A DNA stretch of 64,000 nucleotides from Collinsella aerofaciens. Its GTDB lineage: Bacteria > Actinomycetota > Coriobacteriia > Coriobacteriales > Coriobacteriaceae. A program made the translations under genes and the position numbers. Shown piece after piece: positions 45,022 to 53,145 of the stretch; position 1 is the stretch's first letter; each line of letters begins with the position of its first letter. The DNA is taken from contig NZ_CABJDK010000006.1 of NCBI RefSeq assembly GCF_902364355.1, positions 1 through 64,000 on the forward strand, given 5' to 3'. Below the pieces are notes generated by a model. It had not been told where the DNA came from, searched no databases, and saw nothing but the letters and a program-made list of their open reading frames with translations.

Positions 45022-46026
45022 TTATCTATTCTCGATGCTGCCGATGTTTTTGAGCTCGATGGAAATGAGGCCGTTGGGCTCGTTGACGAACTCGATGTAC
45101 TCGGAGTTCGAGCCCATCTCGGCCGGAAAGCTGATCTCGATGCCCGTATCGGTACGAATCTTGTGGTTGCGCACGGCCGCACGCTCGACCTGCTTGCGCT
45201 CCACGGGCACACGCTCGGGCACCTTCTCTTCGGTCAGCGCCGCGCGTACGCTCTCCTTGATGACCGGCTCGTCCTCAAAGACCTCATCGACGATATCCCA
45301 GGGCGGCAGCTCCTCGTCATCCTCAACCTTCTCGGCAACGGCAGCCTTAACCTTAGCGAGCGCTACGGCCGTATTGGCACCGTGCTCCTCGGCGACTTCC
45401 TCGACCACGCGCGTCACGGTGTCGATGACCTCCTTGCCCGACACGCCCGTATCGCACTGCAGCAGACCGTCGGGAATGAGCATGCGGTCTTCGCCGGCAA
45501 TCTTGCGCTTCTTGTCCACATAGCCGATCTCCATGGTGCTCGCACGCACGATGGCATAGCTTGGCACCTTTTGGGAAGGATTCGGCAGGATAGCATAGTG
45601 GCGCGCGATGTCGTTGCGTACCTCGCCCTCCTCGCGGCCCACCTCGTGCATAAAGGCCTGCTTGGAGCCCAGCAGCATCACGGCAAACCAGCGGGCATCC
45701 TCATCGTCGTCAAAGTCGGCCACGAGCACATCGGTGGACTCGGCTTTTTCGGCCTTGGTAAGCTCGGAGGAAATGAACTCCGCAATCTGCTGCGACAGGT
45801 CTACGAACTCGCGCTCGCCAAAGAAATAGCCCTTGAGCTCGCCGCCAAACGCAGAGTTCTCGGCAAACGCGGCGCGTTTATTGTCGGCCGAGGTACGTGC
45901 GCGGCGCAGATGCGTGGTCACGAAGTTGCGCACGGTACGGCTCTCGATATCGAGCTCGCGCTGGCTCATAACGTTGACGGCAGAGTCAAAGTCCAGGATA
46001 TGCAGAATCGCATGATTGATTTTCAT
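45022..46026 (-). CDS. Nucleoid-associated protein, NA37/YejK family
   Basis: 334 aa. N-terminus MKINHAILHILDFDS with SQRELDIESRTVRNFVTTHLRR and the downstream VRNDIARHYAILPNPSQKVPS fit the NdpA/YejK (NA37, PF04245) family of abundant nucleoid proteins, which also occur in defence-island contexts. Nothing defence-like is nearby here. ATG 46026 is preferred; ATG 46035 is also possible. Confidence 0.8.
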   Translation of the reverse strand: MKINHAILHILDFDSAVNVMSQRELDIESRTVRNFVTTHLRRARTSADNKRAAFAENSAFGGELKGYFFGEREFVDLSQQIAEFISSELTKAEKAESTDVLVADFDDDEDARWFAVMLLGSKQAFMHEVGREEGEVRNDIARHYAILPNPSQKVPSYAIVRASTMEIGYVDKKRKIAGEDRMLIPDGLLQCDTGVSGKEVIDTVTRVVEEVAEEHGANTAVALAKVKAAVAEKVEDDEELPPWDIVDEVFEDEPVIKESVRAALTEEKVPERVPVERKQVERAAVRNHKIRTDTGIEISFPAEMGSNSEYIEFVNEPNGLISIELKNIGSIENR

Positions 46027-46100
46027 ATACGGCATTCCGTTCTAGATTGAATTGAGCACGAACCAGTATAGCGGTCGAGCCCGCCCCAGGCGCATCGAAG

Positions 46101-46136
46101 ATTGGTGCATCGGGGACAGGTTGCTTTGCACCAATG
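46101..46136. repeat. REP-like palindrome, left flank of the DUF2974 gene
   Basis: ATTGGTGCA...TTGCACCAAT encloses CGGGGACAGGTT. The 30-nt core 46104-46133 matches 47336-47365 at 27 of 30 positions, same orientation. It lies 1 bp before the stop of the minus-strand hydrolase gene. Confidence 0.75.
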
Positions 46137-46137
46137 G

Positions 46138-47298
46138 CTAGCGCAGGAGCTCGGACTGCCATACCTCGAGCTGTTCTGCCAGGCTCTTACCACTAGAAGG
46201 CACGCTGAACTCGGGACGTTTGGGCAGCAGCGCACACTTAAGAATTGCCACGATGGTCTGCGAGACAAAGCGTCGCGTATCCTTGTCAAACCCTTGCGCA
46301 GCCTGGAGCATCACGGGCAGGCTCTCGCGCAGATTCCCAGCGATATCCGCAAACCGCTCAGCACCCGTAGCCTCAAACACGGAGAACAACGCATCTACAA
46401 AACGCTCGCGCTCGCTAGGCGAAACTGCAAGCAGCATCTCGCGAATGGAGCCATCAACGTATCGAGCACCGGCGGACAGGCGCTCACAGTACACGAAGTC
46501 GCGACCATCAACCACCCAGCTAAAGGGATTGTGCTGCAGCAGGCTGAACTCGGTGCTCTCAACGATGGCATAGTCCTCCTGCGTCTCGAACATCATGCCA
46601 AAGATCGACGACCGAGGTAGCGTCTTGTCGATTCGACCGGAAAGATCGGCAAAGGCGTTGCCGTTCAGAAACTCCTCGACGAAACCCGGACCATCATGGG
46701 AATACGCCTGTTCGATTCGCGCACGGGCGACATCGGAGCACATCGCCGCACCGTACACCGCAAGGTTTCCACCCTTGGAATGACCTCCGCACAAAAGCGG
46801 CCCGTCAATCGCATCCGCCGCCTCGTCCACATAACGCGCCGCGGATTCCTGGGCCGGCACAGGATACCGGAACGCCATGTTAAAGTCCTCTTTCCAGCCC
46901 ACAATCGTGCTGTCGGTCCCCCGGAAGGAAAGATAGCTAAACCCCGCCGGAAACCGGAACGCCATGGCTGCAAACTGCTCTGTCGCCACCACATCGCTCA
47001 CGGCACGATAGCCGCAAACGTGCACGCCACGGTAGCGAGGACTTGCTGCCACGGCCTCCAGCAAGGCCTTGCTCCCCTCCGGGTCCCACAAGTCGTCAAT
47101 CATGTCCCGGTAGCACTCGGCACGCAGCAGCTCGCGTACGTCTAGGCCCTGCCAGTTCGTCAGCTCCGCCATATCACCCGGCAAACGCAAATAGGACAAC
47201 CACGCAAAGACGAGGCTATCCACCGCGCAGAACGGCCTCTCCTCAAACGGATCAAACGCCGTCTGGGCATAGGTTAAAAAATTAGGCGAATCCGACAT
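46138..47298 (-). CDS. DUF2974 (Mbeg1-like) alpha/beta hydrolase
   Basis: 386 aa. The nucleophile elbow is GGHSKGGNLA (GxSxG with Ser), followed by YSHDGPGF and a C-terminal helical region; this matches DUF2974 lipase-like proteins common in gut anaerobes. FRGTDSTIVGWKEDFNM is the oxyanion-side block. No signal peptide. SD GATGGGAGGGCC precedes ATG 47298. Substrate unknown. It is flanked on both sides by same-orientation copies of a palindromic repeat. Confidence 0.8.
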   Translation of the reverse strand: MSDSPNFLTYAQTAFDPFEERPFCAVDSLVFAWLSYLRLPGDMAELTNWQGLDVRELLRAECYRDMIDDLWDPEGSKALLEAVAASPRYRGVHVCGYRAVSDVVATEQFAAMAFRFPAGFSYLSFRGTDSTIVGWKEDFNMAFRYPVPAQESAARYVDEAADAIDGPLLCGGHSKGGNLAVYGAAMCSDVARARIEQAYSHDGPGFVEEFLNGNAFADLSGRIDKTLPRSSIFGMMFETQEDYAIVESTEFSLLQHNPFSWVVDGRDFVYCERLSAGARYVDGSIREMLLAVSPSERERFVDALFSVFEATGAERFADIAGNLRESLPVMLQAAQGFDKDTRRFVSQTIVAILKCALLPKRPEFSVPSSGKSLAEQLEVWQSELLR

Positions 47299-47335
47299 GG
47301 CCCTCCCATCAACTATGGTGCATTGGGGCAACTAT

Positions 47336-47365
47336 GGTGCATTGGGGTCAGGTTACTTTGCACCA
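47336..47365. repeat. REP-like palindrome, right flank of the DUF2974 gene
   Basis: GGTGCATTGGGGTCAGGTTA followed by CTTTGCACCA; 27 of 30 match to 46104-46133. A partial tandem copy (AACTATGGTGCATTGGGG) precedes it from about 47310. Confidence 0.75.
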
Positions 47366-47367
47366 AA

Positions 47368-47400
47368 AAGGCGCCCGGGCCGTGTGGACCCGGACGCCTT
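47368..47400 (-). terminator. Terminator of ldh
   Basis: AAGGCGcCCGGG pairs with CCCGGaCGCCTT; on the minus strand the stem is followed by TTTTTGG. It lies 31 bp after the ldh stop. Confidence 0.8.
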
Positions 47401-47431
47401 CATTGTAGCTTTTCGCTCTAGCGAGCTTGAT

Positions 47432-48382
47432 TTAGCAGGAGAAGTCGACGCTGTCGATGATATCCTTGAGGGCCTTGGCGGAGGCGGTGAGCTCATGCTG
47501 CTCGTCATCGTTCAGCGGCACGGGGACGCGACAGACGACGCCGTCGCGGCCAACGACCGTCGGCATGGAGATGGCAAGATCGGACAGGCCATACTCGCCC
47601 ACCATGAGCGAGGAGACGGGCAGAACGGTCTGCTCATCGCGCATGACGGCGGTGCAGATGCGCTTGACGGCCATGGCGACGCCATAGTAGGTGGCGTGCT
47701 TCTTCTCGATGATGGTGTAGGCGGAGTTCTTGACGTCCTCGGCGATGCGCTTCTCGGCAGCCTCATGCTCCAGATGACCGTGAAGCTCGCAGAAAGTGTT
47801 CAGCGGCACGCCGGCAACCTGGGCGCTGGACCAAGCGACAAACTCAGAGTCGCCGTGCTCACCCATGACATAGGCCTGGACATCGCGCGGGTCAACCTCG
47901 ACGTGGGCACCAAGCATCTGCTGCAGACGGCCAGTGTCGAGCACGGTGCCGGAGCCGATGACATGGCCCTCGGGCAGGCCGGACATCTTGATGGCGGCAT
48001 AGGTCAGAACATCGACCGGGTTGGAGACAATGAGCAGAATGCCGTCGAAGCCAGACTTCTTAATTTCGGGAATGATGGACTTAAAGATGTTGACGTTCTT
48101 GTTGACCAGGTCCAGGCGAGTCTCACCGGGCTTCTGGGCAGCGCCAGCGGTGACGACGATCATGGCGGCGTCGGCGACATCGGAATAATCGCCGGCGTAG
48201 ATCTTCATCGGCTCGGCAAACGTCATGCCGTGCGCGATATCCAGGGCCTCACCCTCGGCGCGGTTCTTGTCCACGTCGATGAGGACCATCTCGGAGAACA
48301 GACCACTCTGCATCAGCGCGAACGCCGAAGACGAACCAACGAAACCGCAGCCGACAATAGCGACCTTCTTCTCGTTAACCAT
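47432..48382 (-). CDS. ldh: L-lactate dehydrogenase
   Basis: 316 aa NAD-dependent enzyme reducing pyruvate to L-lactate. Motifs: VAIVGCGFVGSSSAFALM (Rossmann), VSNPVDVLTY, and active-site MGEHGDSEFVAWS with the catalytic His. Residues at substrate sites fit LDH rather than malate dehydrogenase (Gln in AAQKPGETR). ATG 48382 has SD GGGAG. Confidence 0.94.
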   Translation of the reverse strand: MVNEKKVAIVGCGFVGSSSAFALMQSGLFSEMVLIDVDKNRAEGEALDIAHGMTFAEPMKIYAGDYSDVADAAMIVVTAGAAQKPGETRLDLVNKNVNIFKSIIPEIKKSGFDGILLIVSNPVDVLTYAAIKMSGLPEGHVIGSGTVLDTGRLQQMLGAHVEVDPRDVQAYVMGEHGDSEFVAWSSAQVAGVPLNTFCELHGHLEHEAAEKRIAEDVKNSAYTIIEKKHATYYGVAMAVKRICTAVMRDEQTVLPVSSLMVGEYGLSDLAISMPTVVGRDGVVCRVPVPLNDDEQHELTASAKALKDIIDSVDFSC

Positions 48383-48408
48383 TAGAAACTCCCATCTCTC
48401 TCCACAAA

Positions 48409-48439
48409 CAAGCCGCCCGGGAACGACCCGAGCGGCTTG
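48409..48439 (-). terminator. Hairpin between the aminotransferase and ldh genes
   Basis: AAGCCGC/GCGGCTT with an inner CCGGG/CCCG stem, followed on the minus strand by TTGTTTG. It probably ends aminotransferase transcripts. The ldh start is 27 bp further, so it may sit in the ldh leader. Confidence 0.55.
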
Positions 48440-48582
48440 CCGTAATCCCAATACATCCAATCGGGACTTTGATTATGCTCCTATTCGCAGCCAAAAATCG
48501 ACCGTTTGCCGAAATTGTTTGCAGGATTCGTAAAATAACTGCACGAAATCGGTTTCGAGCTATTGACGAGCGGAATAGCTTT

Positions 48583-49746
48583 CTAATACAGGCCCGCCTC
48601 GCGAATGGCCTCGACAGCCAAAGCGATCTGATCGGGCGGCAGGACCAGCGCCATGCGCACATGCCCCTCACCCGAAGGACCAAAGCTCGCGCCCGGCGTC
48701 ACCACAACGCCGGCCTTCTCCATAAGCTCCTCGCAAAACGCCATGGAATCGGTGCGACCACCGGGAAGCTTGGCCCACACAAACATAGAGCCATGCGCGT
48801 TGGGACGCTCCCAGCCCAAGCCCTCAAGACCGTCGCACAGGGCATCGCGGCGCTCCTGGTACTTCAGACGCTGCGCCTCGACCTCATCGCGCGGACCGTT
48901 CAGGCAGGCGATAGCAGCCTTCTGGATCGGGAAGAACATACCAAAGTCGATCTGGCCGCGCAGCTTGGCAAAGGCAGAGACCACGTCCTCGCGGCCGACC
49001 AAAAAGCCGATACGCGCACCGGTAACGTTAAACGACTTGGAAAGCGAGAAGAACTCCACGCCCACCTCAAGCGCACCAGGATACTGCAAGAAGCTTCCGC
49101 CCGGCTCGCCGTCGAACACGATGTCGGAGTACGCGTTGTCATGGACGATGAGCAGGTCGTGCTCGCGGGCGAAAGCGATGATCTCCTCGTAGACCTCGGG
49201 CGTGCCCACCGAGCCGACCGGGTTGGCGGGCAACGACACGATCATATACTTGGCACGATCGGCCACCTCGGGATCGATGCCCGCCACATAGGGCAGGTAA
49301 TTATGCTCGGCGACCAACGGATAGTACTCGAGCTTGGCATCGGCAATCTTGGCGCCCGCCTCAAAGACCGGGTAGCACGGATCGGGAACCAAAATGGTGT
49401 CACCCGGATCGAGCAGGGCCAGGCCCAAATGGCCCACGCCCTCCTGCGTGCCGTTGCACGACTGCACCATAGACGGCGTAATGCCCGAAACGCCAAAGCG
49501 GCGCTCATAGTAATCGCACACGGCTTGCTTGAGTTCGGGCAGGTCGCGCAGGGCATACTTCCACATCTCGGGGTCCTGGGCCGCTTGCGTGAGCGCCTCG
49601 ACCACGTGGTCGTACGGCTTAAAGTCGGGCGTGCCCACGCTCATGTTGTAAATGGTCTTGCCCTGAGCCTTCAGCGCAAGCAGTTTGTTGTTGAGCGAGG
49701 CGAAGACCTCCGCGCCAAAGCGGTCGAGACGCTGCGATGCCTGCAT
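48583..49746 (-). CDS. Class I aminotransferase (DapL/PatA-like)
   Basis: 387 aa fold-type I PLP enzyme. PLP-Lys is in SLSKSFNVTGARIGF; VHDNAYSDIVFDG and PANPVGSVGTPE are the aspartate/phosphate-binding blocks. It resembles LL-DAP aminotransferase and the N-acetyl-LL-DAP aminotransferase group (PatA). In this genome the DapH route needs such an aminotransferase, so this is a candidate. Alanine or aromatic aminotransferase activity remains possible. Start ATG 49746 after AAAGGTGGCACC. Confidence 0.82.
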   Translation of the reverse strand: MQASQRLDRFGAEVFASLNNKLLALKAQGKTIYNMSVGTPDFKPYDHVVEALTQAAQDPEMWKYALRDLPELKQAVCDYYERRFGVSGITPSMVQSCNGTQEGVGHLGLALLDPGDTILVPDPCYPVFEAGAKIADAKLEYYPLVAEHNYLPYVAGIDPEVADRAKYMIVSLPANPVGSVGTPEVYEEIIAFAREHDLLIVHDNAYSDIVFDGEPGGSFLQYPGALEVGVEFFSLSKSFNVTGARIGFLVGREDVVSAFAKLRGQIDFGMFFPIQKAAIACLNGPRDEVEAQRLKYQERRDALCDGLEGLGWERPNAHGSMFVWAKLPGGRTDSMAFCEELMEKAGVVVTPGASFGPSGEGHVRMALVLPPDQIALAVEAIREAGLY

Positions 49747-49770
49747 GGTGCCACCTTTCGATATGAAAAA

Positions 49771-49796
49771 CGCGGCGCTCCGACAAGAGCGCCGCG
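49771..49796 (-). terminator. Terminator of nadE
   Basis: CGCGGCGCTC/GAGCGCCGCG, 6-nt loop, followed on the minus strand by TTTTT. It lies about 70 bp after the nadE stop and 24 bp before the aminotransferase start. Confidence 0.8.
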
Positions 49797-49863
49797 CGAT
49801 ACGGGCCATCAGATTGCAAAAGTGTAACGCTTGCACCCGCTGTTTTGGTTCAATTTGGCAACC

Positions 49864-51843
49864 TTAGTCCATCGGATTGAGCGCGTCAATCTGGGCGAGC
49901 CACAGGCGCGAGCTGGCGTCACTCGGCATGCGCCAATCGCCGCGCGGGCTGAGCGTGACCGAGCCCACCTTGGGGCCATCGGGCAGGCAGCTGCGCTTAA
50001 ACTGCTGGGCAAAGAAGCGACGGTAGAACGTGCGTAGCCACGTGTGAATGGTCTTGACGTCGTAGACGCCCTCGAAGCTCTTGAGCGCCATGCGGTAGAT
50101 CTTGCCCGGCTCAAAGCCAAAACGCAGCAGGTAGTAGAGGAAGTAGTCGTGCAGCTCGTACGGGCCCACCAGGTCCTCAGTCTTCTGCGCAATCTCGCCG
50201 TCGCCCGTAGGCGGCAGGAGCTCGGGGGACACCGGCGTATCGAGGATATCGAGCAAAACCTCGGCAATACGCCCGCCAAAGACATCGGCCGCATAGCGCA
50301 CCAGATGGCGCACAAGCGTCTTGGGCACGCTCGCGTTGACGGCGTACATGCTCATGTGGTCGCCGTTATAGGTAGCCCAGCCGAGCGCCAGCTCCGACAG
50401 GTCGCCCGTGCCGATGACAAAACCGCCAGCCTGGTTGGCCAGATCCATCAGAATCTGCGTACGCTCGCGGGCCTGGCTGTTCTCGTAGGTCACGTCCTGC
50501 ACGGTCGGATCGTGCTCAATGTCCTTGAAGTGCTGCTCCACAGCCGCGTGGATCGAAACCTCGCGGAAGCTCACGCCCAGGTCGCGAGCGAGCGACTCGG
50601 CATTCGACTTAGTGCGATGCGTCGTGCCAAAGCCAGGCATGGAAACCGCCGTGATACCCGTGCGCGGCAGCCCCAGCGCATCGAAGGCACGCACGGTCAC
50701 AAGCAGCGCCAGCGTGGAGTCCAGACCGCCTGAAAGACCGATGACAGCCGCCTTGGTACCCGTATGGGCAAGACGGGTCTTGAGGCCCGCGGTCTGCAGG
50801 TCGAGGATGGTCTCGCAACGCTCGGCCAGGTCACCATGGTCGGCCGGAACAAAGGGTGCGCGGGGGAAGACACGGTCGATGCCGAGTGCATCGCGCAGGA
50901 CAGGCTCTTCGGCCAACACGCCCTCAAACGAAAACTCAACGGTCGTGGCCTCCGGCGCATCGTCCGCGCGCGTCCACGTCGTCGAGCGACGGCGCTCGGC
51001 AACCAGACGGTCAAGGTCAACGTCGACGATGGCCATATCGCAGGTAAGCAGTTTGGTCGCGGCGAGCTTCGAGCCGTTTTCGTAGACGAGGTTCTCGCCC
51101 GCAAAGACCATGTCGGTCGTGGACTCGCCCTCACTCGCATCCGCGTAGGCATAGGCACAGTACAGGCGCGCGCTTTGGTTAGAGATAAGGCTGCGGCGGT
51201 AATCTGCCTTACCGATGATTTCGTCAGAAGCCGACGGGTTGAGAATCACCGTCGCACCGGCAAGCGCCATCTCGGTCGAAGGGGGCGCCGGCACCCACAG
51301 GTCCTCACAGACCTCAACGCCCAGCACCAGGTCCTCGGCGCCCTCATCACAGCAGCGGTAGACAAGCCCCGAGCCAAGCGGCACCGGACCCTGACCGGCA
51401 AATTCAACCCACACGGGATCGGCAGGCGCCGGGGCAAACCAGCGGCGCTCGTAGAACTCGCCATAGTTGGGCAGATACTTCTTAGCCGTAAGGCCCAAAA
51501 GCTCGCCCGCACAGCACACGGCCGCGCAGTTGTAGATGTTTTCGGCCACCGCAACGGGAAGGCCGACGGTAAAGACAATCGGCAGCTCGCGGGTTTCATC
51601 GAGGATATGCACCAGAGCAGCCTCGCAGGCATGCAGCAATGTGCGGTTATGGAACAGATCGGCCGCGGTATAGCCGGTCAGGTTAAGCTCGGGCAGCGCC
51701 AGCGCGCGAACGCCGCGCTCGGTAGCCTCGCGAACAGCCGCCAGCGCAACCTCGGCATTGCCCTCGACATCGGCCACGCGAATCCGCGGCGACGCCGCCG
51801 CCACACGCAAAAAGCCATCAGACTGAGAAAGGTGAAGATTCAT
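49864..51843 (-). CDS. nadE: Glutamine-dependent NAD+ synthetase
   Basis: 659 aa two-domain enzyme. The N-terminal nitrilase-type glutaminase (about 1-270) has the Glu/Lys/Cys triad (ALPELNLTG, KKYLPNYGEFYE, GVEVCEDLW). The C-terminal synthetase domain (about 330-659) has the PP-loop SGGLDSTLALL and GTGDLSELALGW. Ends NAD biosynthesis by amidating deamido-NAD. ATG 51843 with GGGAGC SD is chosen over upstream in-frame ATG 51870. Confidence 0.94.
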   Translation of the reverse strand: MNLHLSQSDGFLRVAAASPRIRVADVEGNAEVALAAVREATERGVRALALPELNLTGYTAADLFHNRTLLHACEAALVHILDETRELPIVFTVGLPVAVAENIYNCAAVCCAGELLGLTAKKYLPNYGEFYERRWFAPAPADPVWVEFAGQGPVPLGSGLVYRCCDEGAEDLVLGVEVCEDLWVPAPPSTEMALAGATVILNPSASDEIIGKADYRRSLISNQSARLYCAYAYADASEGESTTDMVFAGENLVYENGSKLAATKLLTCDMAIVDVDLDRLVAERRRSTTWTRADDAPEATTVEFSFEGVLAEEPVLRDALGIDRVFPRAPFVPADHGDLAERCETILDLQTAGLKTRLAHTGTKAAVIGLSGGLDSTLALLVTVRAFDALGLPRTGITAVSMPGFGTTHRTKSNAESLARDLGVSFREVSIHAAVEQHFKDIEHDPTVQDVTYENSQARERTQILMDLANQAGGFVIGTGDLSELALGWATYNGDHMSMYAVNASVPKTLVRHLVRYAADVFGGRIAEVLLDILDTPVSPELLPPTGDGEIAQKTEDLVGPYELHDYFLYYLLRFGFEPGKIYRMALKSFEGVYDVKTIHTWLRTFYRRFFAQQFKRSCLPDGPKVGSVTLSPRGDWRMPSDASSRLWLAQIDALNPMD

Positions 51844-52003
51844 AAGAATGCTCCCGTGCGTAGACGTCATTCACAACAATTAGCAAGCCCTATTGTAGTT
51901 CAACCGCCAGGTGTAACCGCATCCCACCAACTTGGTGAGCTATTGATGAGTTGATGGTATCTGTTAAATGTCATGTACGATTCACATCTGGTGGGTACCC
52001 TGA

Positions 52004-52051
52004 TGGCTAAACGAAACGAAGCAGATTTACACCGGGAGGACCCCGTATGAC
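52004..52051 (+). CDS. Possible 15-codon leader ORF overlapping the next start
   Basis: ATG 52004 opens MAKRNEADLHREDPV-stop; its TGA overlaps the ATG of the next gene (ATGA at 52047-52050). The frame spans that gene's SD (GGGAGG). Initiation signal is weak (GGTGGG). It could couple translation, but may be chance. Confidence 0.3.
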
Positions 52052-53006
52052 AACCAAGTACACCGACGCGCCGCGCACGCGCGTCATGACACCGGCCGCG
52101 CTCAACAACGGCGTGCACGAGAACCATTCCATCGGACAGACCATGGCCATCGCGCCCAAAAAGGGCCTGTTCGACGACATTTCCATTCCCCAAATCATCG
52201 CCGGCGCCGCAGCTGCTGCCACGAGCGTCGCGCTTGCCTCCAAGATCGGTATCGCCGGATCGGTGATCGGCGCCGCCGTGAGCTCGGTCATCACCGTTGT
52301 GTCCTCGCAGGTCTACCGCCACTTTATCTCTGCCAGCGCCGAAGCCCTCAAAGGCACGCACACCGCCGTCGACTACCCCGCCGGCGCCTATGAGCCCGTT
52401 GAGTTTGATGCCGAGGAGCACCTGGGCGCCGCGACTACACAGGAGATGCGCCAGATTGCGGGGCGCGCGACCACGGCGCGCGTCGCCCCCAACAGCCTGC
52501 GCGCCAAGGCGGCGGCAGAGCGCAGCCAGACGCAAAAGAAGGTCATCATCTTCTCGATCGCCATCGCCATCGTCGCGGTCATCGCCTGCGCCGGTGCCAT
52601 CCTTATCACCACTGCCGGTGAGGGTCTGGGCGAGCGTCCCGAGCCAATCCTGTCGTCGCGCACGACCGAGAGCGATGCAAATGGCAACACCCAGTCGCAG
52701 GATCAGCAGGCACAGACGGACGACACGCAAGACAGCTCTGCCTCTGCCAATTCGTCCTCGAACACCCAAAACCAATCGCAGGGCACCGATTCCTCTACGG
52801 CCAACAGTAGCTCGCCGTCCGGCACGACCAACTCAAGCCAAACGGCTGACGGTTCGCAGTCGAGCACGGGCGACCAGACGAGCGACACCACTTCGGGAAC
52901 GGGCACAGCAGACAGCAGTAACACCAACAGCTCGAACAGCTCGAGCGGAACCGCGTCCGGCACGGCATCTGGCAACTCGAGCCAAGGCACGGCATCGGGC
53001 AACTAA
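52047..53006 (+). CDS. Membrane protein with Ser/Thr/Asn-rich C-terminal domain
   Basis: 319 aa. Two hydrophobic stretches around residues 45-90 (IPQIIAGAAAAATSVALASK, IAGSVIGAAVSSVITVVSSQ) and one at about 168-190 (VIIFSIAIAIVAVIACAGA). The last ~120 residues are low-complexity, rich in Ser, Thr, Asn, Gln, Gly and Asp, with repeated SSGTASGTASGN-like units, probably outside the membrane and perhaps glycosylated. SD GGGAGGACCCCGT precedes ATG 52047. Function unknown. Length of the repeat tail is likely variable between strains. Confidence 0.7.
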   Translation: MTTKYTDAPRTRVMTPAALNNGVHENHSIGQTMAIAPKKGLFDDISIPQIIAGAAAAATSVALASKIGIAGSVIGAAVSSVITVVSSQVYRHFISASAEALKGTHTAVDYPAGAYEPVEFDAEEHLGAATTQEMRQIAGRATTARVAPNSLRAKAAAERSQTQKKVIIFSIAIAIVAVIACAGAILITTAGEGLGERPEPILSSRTTESDANGNTQSQDQQAQTDDTQDSSASANSSSNTQNQSQGTDSSTANSSSPSGTTNSSQTADGSQSSTGDQTSDTTSGTGTADSSNTNSSNSSSGTASGTASGNSSQGTASGN

Positions 53007-53040
53007 GCACATTTGCCTCTCACAGATAACCGACCTGTAC

Positions 53041-53072
53041 AACGGGCGCGAACCGGCAACGGTCGCGCCCGT
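53041..53072 (+). terminator. Terminator after the Ser/Thr-rich membrane protein
   Basis: AACGGGCGCG pairs with CGCGCCCGTT with an imperfect inner ACC/GGT stem, followed by TTGCC. It is 35 bp after the stop. Confidence 0.65.
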
Positions 53073-53145
53073 TTGCCTTGGGCGCCGTCATGGCGAGCGC
53101 CATGCGATGGTAAGATGCTTTACATGTGTAAAGAGGAGATTTGCC

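Noticed and set aside
45022..46026. NA37/YejK protein as marker of a defence island
   Set aside because: Neighbours are lysine biosynthesis, a DUF2974 hydrolase and ldh; no nuclease, helicase or other defence genes nearby.
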